Shown here piece by piece: positions 45,394 through 54,426 of a stretch of DNA of 64,000 nucleotides. A program made the translations under genes and the position numbers. The notes below the pieces were generated by a model, which saw only the letters and a list, made by a program, of their open reading frames with translations, was not told the DNA's origin and searched no databases. Every line of letters begins with the position of its first letter. Position 1 is the first letter of the stretch. Origin of the DNA: AWTP1-13 sp963820375 (lineage in GTDB: Bacteria > Pseudomonadota > Alphaproteobacteria > Rhizobiales > Hyphomicrobiaceae); NCBI GenBank assembly GCA_963820375.1, contig CAWFZX010000034.1:5034-69033 (forward strand), given 5' to 3'.

Positions 45394-46416
45394 ATGGGCA
45401 CCTTGCAGAACCTCAGCACGCGCCATCCAATCTGGACCTTCGTGGTCCTTGTGCTGGTCGTCGGTCTGGCCTGGCTGATCATGGCGCCGTGGCCGCCGGG
45501 CCTCGAGCAGGCCATGGGCCGCAAGCGCATTTTTTTGAACGCGATCCTGTCCGGCATTACGCTCGGGGCGCTCTATTTCCTGGTCGCGTCTGGCTTCACG
45601 CTGGTGTTCGGCCTGATGCGCAATGTCAACCTCGCCCATGGCTCGCTCTACCTCCTGGGCGGCTACATCGGTTACGGTGTGGTTGACGCCACTGGGTACT
45701 GGCTGCTGGCGTTTCCGGTCGTCTTCATTCTCGCCGGCGCGCTCGGCCTGCTGCTGCAACATCAGGTGTTTCGGCGCATGGAGAGGGAGGAATTGCGCCA
45801 GACACTCGTCACGATCGGCATATCGATCGTGCTGGCCGACCTGATGCTGTGGTTCTGGGGCGGCCAGAGCTACCAGGTGCTCTCGCCGGACTGGCTGAGT
45901 GGCCCGATGACGCTGCCGCTCATCAGCTCGATCCGTGCCGACGGTGAAGCGGTGTACCTGTCCTATCCGCGGGTCCGCATCGCAATCCTGATCGCTGCGA
46001 TCGTGATCGGCTTGGCCATGTGGTTCGTGCTCAACCGCTCGCGGCTTGGCATGCTGATCCGGGCCGGCGTCGACGATCGCGATATCCTGGCGGCATCGGG
46101 CGTGCGCATCCAATACGTGTTCCTGGCCGTGTTCGCCTTCGGCGCCGGCATGGCCGGCATGGCCGGCCTTGTTGGCGGCACGTTTCAGTCGCTGTCACCG
46201 GGCGAAGACACGCGGTTTCTGCTCGCTTCGCTCGTGGTCGTCATCGTCGGTGGAATGGGCTCGATCCCGGGGGCCGCGCTCGGCGCCGTCATCATCGGCC
46301 TTGCCGAGCAGATCGGCCTTGTCTACGCGCCCACCTATTCGGTGGTCTTCACATTCCTGATCATGGCTGCCGTCCTTGCGTTCCGTCCGCAGGGCCTTCT
46401 CGGGGCCCAGCACTGA
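45394..46416 (+). CDS. branched-chain-type ABC transporter permease LivH-like
   Basis: The 340-residue product from ATG 45394 (a GTG at 45376 is also in frame) has an extra N-terminal helix, then the LivH core. That core includes LNAILSGITLGALYFLVASGFTLVFGLM, NLAHGSLYLLGGYIG (the NxAHG motif), RAGVDDRDILAASGV (EAA-like loop) and VVVIVGGMGSIPGAALGAVIIG. It forms half of the inner-membrane channel. It is the first gene of an unbroken plus-strand train of 16 to 17 genes. Confidence 0.95.
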   Translation: MGTLQNLSTRHPIWTFVVLVLVVGLAWLIMAPWPPGLEQAMGRKRIFLNAILSGITLGALYFLVASGFTLVFGLMRNVNLAHGSLYLLGGYIGYGVVDATGYWLLAFPVVFILAGALGLLLQHQVFRRMEREELRQTLVTIGISIVLADLMLWFWGGQSYQVLSPDWLSGPMTLPLISSIRADGEAVYLSYPRVRIAILIAAIVIGLAMWFVLNRSRLGMLIRAGVDDRDILAASGVRIQYVFLAVFAFGAGMAGMAGLVGGTFQSLSPGEDTRFLLASLVVVIVGGMGSIPGAALGAVIIGLAEQIGLVYAPTYSVVFTFLIMAAVLAFRPQGLLGAQH

Positions 46417-46417
46417 C

Positions 46418-47476
46418 ATGGCACACGTCCTGCCCAGAACCGCACCGGAAAGGCTGATGGTGCTGGAGGGGATCCCGGCGCCGGTCTGGGGGATCGGCCT
46501 GTTGTTGTTGTTGATGCCGGCCTTTGCCAGCAACTTCGTGCTGTTCCAGATCTGCGGCTGGAGCTTCATCCTCGGCATGATCGCCCTGTCGCTGATGGTG
46601 CTGGCCGGCTATGGCGGGATGGTGAGCCTGATCCAGATGACGGTGGCGGCGCTTGCCGGCTACGTGGTGGCGATCCTCGGCACCAGCGGCGTGCCGCAGA
46701 TCAGCCTGGGCTGGCCGTGGTGGCTCAATATCCCACTCGCGATCCTGATCGCGACCCTGTTTGGAACGCTGGTCGGCACGCTGGCGGTTCGCACCGAGGG
46801 CATCTACACGATCATGATCACGCTGGCGATCGCTGCGGCGTTCTTTTACTTCACCCGCCAGAACTATGGGATCTTCAACGGCTACACCGGCTTCAACAAC
46901 GTCGTCCCACCGGCCCTGTTCGGCGTCGACTGGCGCCAGGCGGTGCCGTTCTACTACCTGACGCTTGGCTGCGCGACGCTGTCCTATCTGGCGGTCGTGT
47001 GGATGGCGCGCACGCCGTTCGGGCTGGCGCTGCAAGGCGTGCGCGACAACCCGCGGCGCATGAGCGCGCTCGGCTTTTCGGTCACCGCCCATCGCATTCT
47101 GGCCTACTCGTTCGCGAGCGTAATTGCGGCGTTGGGCGGCATCCTCCTCGTCTGGCAGAATGCCCAGGTCGTGCCCGGAACGGCCGGCATTCCGCAGGTG
47201 ATCGACATTCTGGTGATCGCCGTCGTCGGTGGTCTCAAACACCCGATCGGCCCGTTCATCGGGGCGCTCATTTACGCGCTGCTCAGCGTGTTCTCGTCCG
47301 ATCTTCTGCTGGCCTTTGGGATGTCGGGAGAGCGGTTCAAGCTCGTAGTTGGGTTGGGCTTTCTCGCTGTCGTGTTCTTCTCCCCGGATGGCGTGCTCGG
47401 GCTGTGGCAGCGCTTGAAGGCCCGCATGGAGCGCCGCGGCCGCGACCTGAGACCGGGCGGGGAGATGGCGCCATGA
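46418..47476 (+). CDS. branched-chain-type ABC transporter permease LivM-like
   Basis: The 352-residue product starts two bases after the livH-like stop. It has the LivM helices, the conserved block MVLAGYGGMVSLIQMTVAALAGY (family LxxGYxGxxSLG region), GLALQGVRDNPRRMSALGFSV (EAA loop) and VIAVVGGLKHPIGPFIGALI. It pairs with the LivH-like permease. Its stop overlaps the ATG of the livG-like gene (ATGA). Confidence 0.95.
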   Translation: MAHVLPRTAPERLMVLEGIPAPVWGIGLLLLLMPAFASNFVLFQICGWSFILGMIALSLMVLAGYGGMVSLIQMTVAALAGYVVAILGTSGVPQISLGWPWWLNIPLAILIATLFGTLVGTLAVRTEGIYTIMITLAIAAAFFYFTRQNYGIFNGYTGFNNVVPPALFGVDWRQAVPFYYLTLGCATLSYLAVVWMARTPFGLALQGVRDNPRRMSALGFSVTAHRILAYSFASVIAALGGILLVWQNAQVVPGTAGIPQVIDILVIAVVGGLKHPIGPFIGALIYALLSVFSSDLLLAFGMSGERFKLVVGLGFLAVVFFSPDGVLGLWQRLKARMERRGRDLRPGGEMAP

Positions 47477-48258
47477 TGCCCTCCGTCGCCGGACGCTTGA
47501 ACGCGGCCGGATCGGCCAATGCGCTGGAGCTGCGCGGCGTCACGCGGATGTTCGGCGCGCTCGCCGCGCTGACCGACGTCACGATCAACGTCCGCCCCGG
47601 CGAGCGCCGCGCCGTGCTCGGCTCCAACGGCGCCGGCAAAACGACGTTGTTCAACTGCATCACCGGCGACTTTCCGCCGACCTCGGGTACCATTCGCTTC
47701 TTCGGCGAGGACGTGACCAATTTTCCGCCGCACGAGCGCATCCGCCGCGGCCTGCGTCGCACCTACCAAATTTCCGCGCTGTTCACCGGCCTGTCGGTGC
47801 TCGACAACGTCTATCTCGCCTGCCGCGGCGTCTCGCGCGGGCGCTTTTCGTTGATCCGCCCGCGTACCGGCGACGCCCTGCTGCAGTCGGCAGAAAGCCT
47901 GATCGGGGCCGTGCACCTGCAGGACGTGAGCGATCGCTTGGTGGGGGAGCTGAGTCACGGCCAGCAGCGCCAGCTCGAGATCGCCCTGGCGCTGGCCGGC
48001 GCACCACGTTTCATCCTGTTCGACGAGCCTGCCGCTGGCCTGTCGCCCAAGGAACGGGCGGAGCTGATCGAGATCCTCACCTCGATGCCGAAGCACATCG
48101 GCTTCATTATCATCGAACACGACATGGATGTGGCCCTGCGCGTCGTCGAGAGCGTGACGATGCTGCACAACGGCCGCATCTTCAAGGAAGGCCCGCCCCA
48201 GGAGATCGAGTCCGACGACGAGGTGCAGGAGCTTTACCTCGGAGGCGGCCATGGCTGA
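47473..48258 (+). CDS. branched-chain-type ABC transporter ATPase LivG-like
   Basis: The 261-residue product starts at ATG 47473. It has Walker A GSNGAGKTT, the LivG-type Q-loop with RTYQISALFTGLSVLDNV, the signature LSHGQQRQLEIALAL, Walker B FILFDEPAAGLSP and the switch His IIEHDMDVAL. All catalytic residues are present. It overlaps the next gene by 8 bp. Confidence 0.96.
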   Translation: MMPSVAGRLNAAGSANALELRGVTRMFGALAALTDVTINVRPGERRAVLGSNGAGKTTLFNCITGDFPPTSGTIRFFGEDVTNFPPHERIRRGLRRTYQISALFTGLSVLDNVYLACRGVSRGRFSLIRPRTGDALLQSAESLIGAVHLQDVSDRLVGELSHGQQRQLEIALALAGAPRFILFDEPAAGLSPKERAELIEILTSMPKHIGFIIIEHDMDVALRVVESVTMLHNGRIFKEGPPQEIESDDEVQELYLGGGHG

Positions 48259-50485
48259 CCGCTTCGTCGCCCGCCCCAGCGGCACGCCTGTGCTGGAGAT
48301 CAAGAACCTCAACGTCTTGTACGGCCGTTCGCACGCGCTGCAGGGGGTCGACCTGACGTTGCGACAGGGCGCGCTCGCCGTCGTTGGCCGCAACGGCATG
48401 GGCAAGACCACGCTGTGCAACGCCATCATGGGGCTGGTGCGCGCTGCCAGCGGTTCGATCCGGTTCGCCGGCGAAGAGTTGATCGGGCGCGCGCCTGCCG
48501 ACATCGCGCGGCTCGGCATCGGTTATGTGCCGCAGGGCCGCCGTCTGTGGCGCTCGCTGACCGTGGACGAGCACCTGCGGATCGTCGCCGGCGAGCGCCG
48601 CGGCGCCTGGACCATCGAGCGCATCTACGACACTTTCCCGCGGCTGGCGGAGCGCAAGTCCAACGCTGGCTCGCAGCTCTCGGGCGGCGAGCAGCAGATG
48701 GTGGCAATTTCGCGGGCGCTGCTGCTCAATCCGCGCCTGCTGGTGATGGACGAGCCGACCGAGGGTCTCGCCCCGGTCATCGTCGCCCAGGTCGACGACA
48801 TCCTGGTGCGCCTTGCCGAGGATGGCGAGATCGCCGTGCTGGTGATCGAGCAGAAGATCGGTGTGGCCACCGAGGTTGCCGAGACCGTCGCCATCATGGT
48901 CAACGGCCGTATCAACCGGCTGATCGACTCGCGCGAGCTGGCCGCCGACCGCGACCTGCAGGAGCGCCTGCTCGGCGTCGGCCGCCACGGCCATGAGGTT
49001 ATCCCCGACATCGGCCGACCTCGGGGGGCTACAGGATCTGCCGCACCGACGACCGCGGCCGCGTCGGGGCCTGTCCGCATCTACATGTCCAACCCCAAGC
49101 CGCCGACGCGCTGGTCGCAGCCGGTGCCGGCAGCCCAGATCGAGGCGCAGGCCCGCACCGCCTCGGCTGCGGCCCGGCGCATGGCCGAGCTGCCGCAGCG
49201 CAGCGCCGGCTCGCCGTCGATGGCCGGCAGCGATCCCTTTGTCGTCGTGGCGGGCACGCTCGACACCAAGGGCGACGAGTTGCGCCTGATCCGCGATATC
49301 CTGAAGGAAGCCGGCCTGCGCACGCGCCTGGTCGATCTCTCCACCAGCGGCAAACCTTCCGGTGCCGACGTGCCGCCCTTCGAGGTCGCGCTGAACCACC
49401 CGCGCGGCGCCGTCGGCCTGTTCACCGGCGACCGTGGCACATCGGTGGCTGCCATGGCACAGGCGTTCGAGGCCTGGGTCAAGCGCCAGACCGGCGTTGC
49501 CGGCATCATCTCGGCCGGCGGTTCGGGCGGCACGGCCATGGTGGCGCCCGCCATGCGCGCCCTGCCGATCGGTGTGCCCAAGGTTTTGATCTCCACCGTG
49601 GCATCGGGCAACGTCGGTGCTTATGTTGGCCCGTCCGACATCATGATGATGTACTCGGTCACCGACGTGCAGGGGCTCAACTCCATCTCGCGCCAGGTGC
49701 TCAGCAACGGCGCACAGGCCATAGCGGGAATGGTCAAGCAGCGCCTCGCCGAGGCGCGCGCTACTCCCCAGCGCCGGGTGGTGGAAGGCTTACCCGCCGT
49801 CGGCCTCACCATGTTCGGCGTCACCACCGCCTGCGTGCAGCAGGTCACCGCCCAGCTCAAGGACGAGTACGACTGCCTTGTGTTCCACGCCACCGGCATC
49901 GGTGGCCAGTCCATGGAGAAGTTGGTCGATTCACGGCTGCTGTCGGGCGTGATCGACGTCACCACCACCGAAATCTGCGACCTGATGATGGGCGGTGTGT
50001 TCCCCGCCACCGAGGACCGCTTCGGCGCCGTCATTCGCGCGCGGCTGCCCTACGTCGGCTCGGTCGGCGCGCTCGACATGGTGAACTTCGGCGCGCCCGA
50101 GACGGTCCCTGAGCGCTACAAGGGCCGTACCTTCTATCCGCACAATCCGCAGGTGACGCTCATGCGCACCACGGCGGAGGAGAACGATCGCATGGGCCGC
50201 TGGATCGGCGAGCGGCTGAACCGCATGGAGGCGGCGGTGCGCTTCTTGCTGCCGGAGGGCGGCGTCTCCGCGCTCGATGCGCCGGGCCAGCCCTTCCACG
50301 ATCCCGCCGCCGACGCTGCCCTGTTCAAGGCGCTGGAGCAGACCGTGCGGCGCACGTCGAGCCGGCAGCTCGTGCGCCTGCCCTACCACGTCAACGATCC
50401 GCAGTTCGCTGTGGCCCTGGTAGAGGCCTTCCGCGCGCTCCACGGCAGCGGCCGGCTGCAGCGCCGCAGGGTGGGGGGACGCTGA
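48251..50485 (+). CDS. fusion of LivF-like ABC ATPase and Tm-1/UPF0261 domain
   Basis: The 744-residue product has a complete LivF ATPase at about residues 10-240: Walker A GRNGMGKTT, Q-loop VPQGRRLWRSLTV, signature LSGGEQQMVAISRALL, Walker B LLVMDEPTEGLAP. A Pro/Ala-rich linker of about 80 residues follows, then a UPF0261/Tm-1-like domain at about 327-735 (VVVAGTLDTKGDELRLIRDIL, HPRGAVGLFTGDRG, GIISAGGSGGTAMVAPAMRALP, VFHATGIGGQSMEKLVDS). Tomato Tm-1 joins this domain to a TIM-barrel domain; here the TIM barrel is the next gene and the ABC ATPase has taken the N-terminal place. The function of bacterial UPF0261 proteins is unknown. The fusion implies that transport and this activity share a complex. 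Confidence 0.92.
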   Translation: MADRFVARPSGTPVLEIKNLNVLYGRSHALQGVDLTLRQGALAVVGRNGMGKTTLCNAIMGLVRAASGSIRFAGEELIGRAPADIARLGIGYVPQGRRLWRSLTVDEHLRIVAGERRGAWTIERIYDTFPRLAERKSNAGSQLSGGEQQMVAISRALLLNPRLLVMDEPTEGLAPVIVAQVDDILVRLAEDGEIAVLVIEQKIGVATEVAETVAIMVNGRINRLIDSRELAADRDLQERLLGVGRHGHEVIPDIGRPRGATGSAAPTTAAASGPVRIYMSNPKPPTRWSQPVPAAQIEAQARTASAAARRMAELPQRSAGSPSMAGSDPFVVVAGTLDTKGDELRLIRDILKEAGLRTRLVDLSTSGKPSGADVPPFEVALNHPRGAVGLFTGDRGTSVAAMAQAFEAWVKRQTGVAGIISAGGSGGTAMVAPAMRALPIGVPKVLISTVASGNVGAYVGPSDIMMMYSVTDVQGLNSISRQVLSNGAQAIAGMVKQRLAEARATPQRRVVEGLPAVGLTMFGVTTACVQQVTAQLKDEYDCLVFHATGIGGQSMEKLVDSRLLSGVIDVTTTEICDLMMGGVFPATEDRFGAVIRARLPYVGSVGALDMVNFGAPETVPERYKGRTFYPHNPQVTLMRTTAEENDRMGRWIGERLNRMEAAVRFLLPEGGVSALDAPGQPFHDPAADAALFKALEQTVRRTSSRQLVRLPYHVNDPQFAVALVEAFRALHGSGRLQRRRVGGR

Positions 50486-50488
50486 GCC

Positions 50489-51328
50489 ATGCCGCGCTTC
50501 CAACGATCCGCCCTGCTCGACAAGTTCAAGGCCATGCTGGCCCGTGGCGAGCCCATCGTCGGCGGCGGCGCCGGCACCGGCCTCTCGGCCAAGTGCCAGG
50601 AGGCCGGCGGCATCGATCTCATCGTCATCTACAACTCGGGCCGCTATCGCATGGCCGGCCGCGGCTCGCTCGCCGGGCTTCTGGCCTACGGGGACGCCAA
50701 CCAGATCGTCGTCGAGATGGCGGCCGAAGTGCTGCCCGTGGTCCAGCGCACCCCGGTGCTGGCCGGCGTCAACGGTACCGATCCGTTCCGCCTGATGGAC
50801 GTGTTCCTCGGCCAGCTCAAGAGCATGGGCTTTGCGGGCGTGCAGAACTTCCCCACCGTCGGCATCATCGACGGTACTTTCCGCGCCAACCTCGAGGAAA
50901 CGGGCATGTCCTACGGGCTGGAGGTCGACATGATCGCTGCCGCCCATGCCAAAGACATGCTGACCACCCCTTATGTGTTCAGCGCGGACGAGGCCACAGC
51001 CATGGCCAAGGCCGGTGCCGACATCGTCGTTTGCCACCTGGGGCTGACCACCGGCGGCTCGATCGGCGCGGAAACCGCGCTCAAGCTGGAAGATTGCCCC
51101 GCCAAGGTGGATGCCTGGGCCGAAGCCGCGTTGCAGGTGCGGCGCGACATCATCGTGCTGGTGCACGGCGGGCCGGTGTCGAGCCCGGACGATGCCTCCT
51201 TCATCATAAACAATACGAGGAACTGCCACGGCTTCTATGGTGCGTCATCAATGGAGCGCCTGCCAACCGAGGTGGCGCTCACCGAGCAGACACGCAAGTT
51301 CAAGGCGATTGGACGTCAACGAGGGTGA
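50489..51328 (+). CDS. TIM-barrel PEP-hydrolase-family protein (Tm-1 C-terminal-domain-like)
   Basis: The 279-residue product starts three bases after the fusion gene. It has the phosphoenolpyruvate-hydrolase-like TIM barrel: RGEPIVGGGAGTGLSAKCQE, DLIVIYNSGRYRMAGRGSLAG, VLAGVNGTDPF, GVQNFPTVGIIDGTFR and VCHLGLTTGGSIGAETAL. In tomato Tm-1 this domain lies behind UPF0261 in one chain, so the neighbouring genes very probably encode partners. Relation to isocitrate lyase/PEP mutase-like barrels makes C-C or C-P chemistry possible; the reaction is not known. Confidence 0.9.
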   Translation: MPRFQRSALLDKFKAMLARGEPIVGGGAGTGLSAKCQEAGGIDLIVIYNSGRYRMAGRGSLAGLLAYGDANQIVVEMAAEVLPVVQRTPVLAGVNGTDPFRLMDVFLGQLKSMGFAGVQNFPTVGIIDGTFRANLEETGMSYGLEVDMIAAAHAKDMLTTPYVFSADEATAMAKAGADIVVCHLGLTTGGSIGAETALKLEDCPAKVDAWAEAALQVRRDIIVLVHGGPVSSPDDASFIINNTRNCHGFYGASSMERLPTEVALTEQTRKFKAIGRQRG

Positions 51329-51387
51329 GGAACGAAACTGGTGGGCGGGGCCTGGCGGCGGGCTTCCCGCGATTGGAGTGAGTGGAA

Positions 51388-54300
51388 ATGACTGCACAAC
51401 TGATCGGGGCCATTATCCTGTGGCTGATCGTGGCGATCGTCGCGATTGCGATCATCGTCTATCTGGTAAACTGGCTGTACCGGCGCTCTTCCAAGGAGGT
51501 GTCGTTCGTCCGCACTGGCCTCATGGGGGAACGGGTGGTGATCAACGGCGGCGCCTTCGTGCTGCCGATCATCCACGACATCACGCCCGTCAACATGAAT
51601 GTGCTGCAGATGAGTGTCGCGCGCGCCAAGGACGACGCGCTCATCACCAAGGACCGCATGCGCGTCGACATCGACGCCGACTTCTACGTGCGCGTCGCCC
51701 CCACCAAGGAAGCCGTGTCGCTCGCCGCCGCGACGCTCGGCCGGCGCACCATGGAGCAGGAGCGCCTGCACGCGCTGCTGTCTGGCAAGTTCGTCTCGGC
51801 GCTGCGCACGGTCGCCTCCGAGATGAGCATGGTGGAGATGCACGAGCAGCGGGGCGCCTACCTGCAGCGTGTCAAAGCCGCCGCCTCTGAGGCATTGGCT
51901 CAGAACGGCCTCGAGCTCGAGACTGTGGCGCTCACCGACCTCGACCAGACGGATCTGCAGTTCTTCAACCCCTCCAATCGCTTCGACGCGGAAGGCTTGA
52001 CCAAGCTGATCGGTGAGATCGAGGACCGGCGCAAGCTCAGGAACGACATCGAGCAGGACTCGATGATCCGCATCCGTACCCGCAACCTGGAGGCCGAGAA
52101 GCAGGCCCTCGACATTGAGCGCGAGAGCGAGGCCGCCCGCCTCAACCAGGAGCGCGACGTGGAGGTGAGCCGCGCCATCCAGCGCGCCGAGTTGGCGCGC
52201 GAGCGGGCGCTACGCGACACCGAGGCCGAGCGAGCCCAGATCGCCGCCCGCGAGGAGATTGAGAAGACGCGCATCGCCAACGAGAAGACGATCAGCGAGG
52301 CCCGCATCGCCTCCGACCGCGAGATCCGCCAGCGCGAGATCGAGCGCCAGCGCACCGTCGAGGAGGCCGAGATCGCCGCCCGCGAGCAGGTCGAGAAGGC
52401 CAGGATCGCCCAGGAGCGGATTCTCACCGAGGCCCGCATTGCCAAGGACGAGGACACCCAGCGCCGCGAGATCGATCGCACCCGCACCGTGGAGCAGGCC
52501 GACATCGCCGCGCGCGAGGCCACCGCCAAGGCGCGCATCGCGCAGGAGCTGGCAGTCAACGCCGAGCGCATCGCCTCCGAGCAGAACGTGCGCAGCCTCG
52601 AGATCGAGCGCAACCGCGCGCTGGAGGAAGCCGAGATCGCCTCGGGTCGCGCCGTCGAGGCCGCGCGTATCGCCCGCGAGAAGGCGATCGCTGCCGAACG
52701 CATCGCCTACGAGCAGGAAACGCACGTGCTGGAGCTAGCGCGCAACCGCGTGCTGGAAGAGAGCACGATCCAGAACCGCGAGAAGGTTGAGGCCGCGCGC
52801 ATCGCCCAAGAGGAGAGCACGCGCGGGCTCGAGATTGCCCGCAACCAGGCGCTGGAGGAAGCCGACATCGCCGCCCGCGAGGCCGTCGAATCGGCGCGCA
52901 TCGCCCAAGACAAGAACATCGCTGCCGCCCGCATCGCCAGCGAGGAGGCGATCCGCGCCCGCGAGATCGAGCGCAGCAAGGCGGTGGAGGCGGCGGAAAT
53001 CCTCGCCCGGCAGGCGATCGAAAGCGCCCGCATTGCGCAGGACGGCAAGATCGCCACCGAGCGCATCGCCCGCGACGAGGCCGTGCGCCAGCTCGAGATC
53101 GAGCGCAACCGCACCGTCGATGCCGCCGAGATCAAGGCGCGCGAGGTCGTCGAGGCGGCCCGCATCGCCCAGGAGAAGGCGGTGCTGGCCGCGCGCATCG
53201 CCGCCGAGCAGGAAACCAAGACGCTTTCGATCGCCCAGGGCGAGGCGCTTGATGCCGCCGAGATAAAGAAGCGCGACGCGGTGGAGCGCGCCCGCATCGC
53301 CACCGAGCTGGAGCTGGAGAAGGCGCGCATCGCCTCGCAGAAAAGCCGCGAGGTGCTCGAAATCGACCAGAAAAAGGTGGTCGAAATCGCCGAGGAGCAG
53401 CGCACCATCGAGCTGGCCAGCAAGAGGGTGGAGCGCACCGAGGCCGACCGGCAGGTCCGCCAGGCCGAGATCATCGCCCGCCAGGAGGTCGATAAGACTG
53501 AGGTTGCCCGCGACCAAGCCCTGGAGACGGCCCGGCTTGCCCGGCGCCGCGCGCTGGAGCAGATCGAGGTGGCGCGCTCTCAGGCCCTGCAGGAGGCCGA
53601 GATCGCCTCCCGCGAGGAGATCGAGCGGGCGCGCATTGCCACCGAGCGCGGCCTCGACGAAGCACGCGTCGGGCGCGATCTGGCGCTGCGCAAGCTGGAG
53701 GTCTCCCGCGAGCGCGACGTGGAAACGGCGCTGATGGAGAAAGCCATCGCCCTCTACCAGAAGTCGCTGGAGGAATCCGCGGCCAAGGTGGAAGCCGAGG
53801 CCTTGCGGGCGCGCGCGGCTGAGGCCGAGGAGCGTGTCACCACCGCGCGCGACAGTGAGGCCGCCAGGCGCCGCACCTCCGTCGAGGTGATGCTGGCGCA
53901 GAAGGATGCCGAGGAGAAACGCATTGCCGCACAGGCCGAGCAGGTGCGCGCTGCGGTGGCGGCGGAGGCGCAGAAGCTGCTCTACGAGGCCGAGAACGTG
54001 CTAACCGACGGGGCCCGCTACGGCCTCTTCCGCCGTCGCCTGCTTGACCGCATCGAGGGCATCGTGCGCGAGAGCGTCAAGCCGATGGAGAAGATCGAGG
54101 GCATCCGCATTCTGCAGGTCGATGGCCTGTCAGGCGGCGGCGGTGGCCGCGGCGACGGCCGCAGCCCCACCGACGAGGTAATCGACTCGGCGCTGCGCTA
54201 CCGCGTGCAGGCGCCGATGATCGACCAGGTGCTGAAAGAGATCGGTATCGAGGGCGGCAGCCTCTCTCGCCTGCCCGGCCTCATGCGCGAGGCGAGCGAC

Positions 54301-54414
54301 ATGCAGCGGGTCGCCAAGGAAGCAGGCGCCGGCAGTTCGCAGAGGGAGGAGGCTGCCCCGCCCCAGGCCGCCCCCAAGCCACCTGCCTCAGACGGCGACA
54401 AGGGTCGCGGATAG
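51388..54414 (+). CDS. giant SPFH/flotillin-like membrane protein with 11-residue repeat stalk
   Basis: The 1008-residue product from ATG 51388 (GTG at 51382 is also in frame) has one N-terminal membrane helix (LIGAIILWLIVAIVAIAIIV) and an SPFH/Band-7 domain at about 40-240 (VSFVRTGLMGERVVINGGAF, RMRVDIDADFYVRV, ALRTVASEMSMVEMHEQR, LDQTDLQFFNPSNRFDAEGL). A helical stalk of about 550 residues follows, made of 11-residue units. The C-terminal flotillin-like part contains LTDGARYGLFRRRLLDRIEGIV and ends in a disordered Pro/Ala tail. Flotillins form membrane scaffolds with a cage of long coiled coils; ordinary ones are about 450-650 residues, so this stalk is much longer. Between transporter and enzyme genes it could organise them at the membrane. 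Confidence 0.9.
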   Translation: MTAQLIGAIILWLIVAIVAIAIIVYLVNWLYRRSSKEVSFVRTGLMGERVVINGGAFVLPIIHDITPVNMNVLQMSVARAKDDALITKDRMRVDIDADFYVRVAPTKEAVSLAAATLGRRTMEQERLHALLSGKFVSALRTVASEMSMVEMHEQRGAYLQRVKAAASEALAQNGLELETVALTDLDQTDLQFFNPSNRFDAEGLTKLIGEIEDRRKLRNDIEQDSMIRIRTRNLEAEKQALDIERESEAARLNQERDVEVSRAIQRAELARERALRDTEAERAQIAAREEIEKTRIANEKTISEARIASDREIRQREIERQRTVEEAEIAAREQVEKARIAQERILTEARIAKDEDTQRREIDRTRTVEQADIAAREATAKARIAQELAVNAERIASEQNVRSLEIERNRALEEAEIASGRAVEAARIAREKAIAAERIAYEQETHVLELARNRVLEESTIQNREKVEAARIAQEESTRGLEIARNQALEEADIAAREAVESARIAQDKNIAAARIASEEAIRAREIERSKAVEAAEILARQAIESARIAQDGKIATERIARDEAVRQLEIERNRTVDAAEIKAREVVEAARIAQEKAVLAARIAAEQETKTLSIAQGEALDAAEIKKRDAVERARIATELELEKARIASQKSREVLEIDQKKVVEIAEEQRTIELASKRVERTEADRQVRQAEIIARQEVDKTEVARDQALETARLARRRALEQIEVARSQALQEAEIASREEIERARIATERGLDEARVGRDLALRKLEVSRERDVETALMEKAIALYQKSLEESAAKVEAEALRARAAEAEERVTTARDSEAARRRTSVEVMLAQKDAEEKRIAAQAEQVRAAVAAEAQKLLYEAENVLTDGARYGLFRRRLLDRIEGIVRESVKPMEKIEGIRILQVDGLSGGGGGRGDGRSPTDEVIDSALRYRVQAPMIDQVLKEIGIEGGSLSRLPGLMREASDMQRVAKEAGAGSSQREEAAPPQAAPKPPASDGDKGRG
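52267..53289 (+). repeat. in-frame 132-bp repeats encoding hendecad coiled coil
   Basis: Eight units begin at 52267, 52399, 52531, 52663, 52795, 52894, 53026 and 53158. Seven are 132 bp (44 residues, four 11-mers) and the one at 52795 is 99 bp (three 11-mers). Typical 11-mers are ARIAQDKNIAA and LEIERNRALEE. A ninth, decaying unit starts at 53290. The spacing is exact, with no partial 11-mer. Confidence 0.9.
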
Positions 54415-54426
54415 ACGCAAAAGCCG

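Noticed and set aside
44905..45478. Two overlapping frames (about 126 residues each) in the control region upstream of the livH-like gene.
   Set aside because: Composition-driven, without motifs or good starts. The region is better explained as a divergent promoter area.
47272..51229. Very long minus-strand frames (about 400-430 residues) opposite livG/livF and the TIM-barrel gene.
   Set aside because: They lie wholly opposite genes with full catalytic motifs. Their composition is the complement of GC-rich coding sequence.
51900..53517. Several long antisense frames (up to about 265 residues) opposite the SPFH gene, with Ser/Ala/Arg- or Leu/Gly/Asp-rich repeats.
   Set aside because: They mirror the hendecad repeats and GC-rich codon use of the sense gene. 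They have no ribosome binding sites and no family features.
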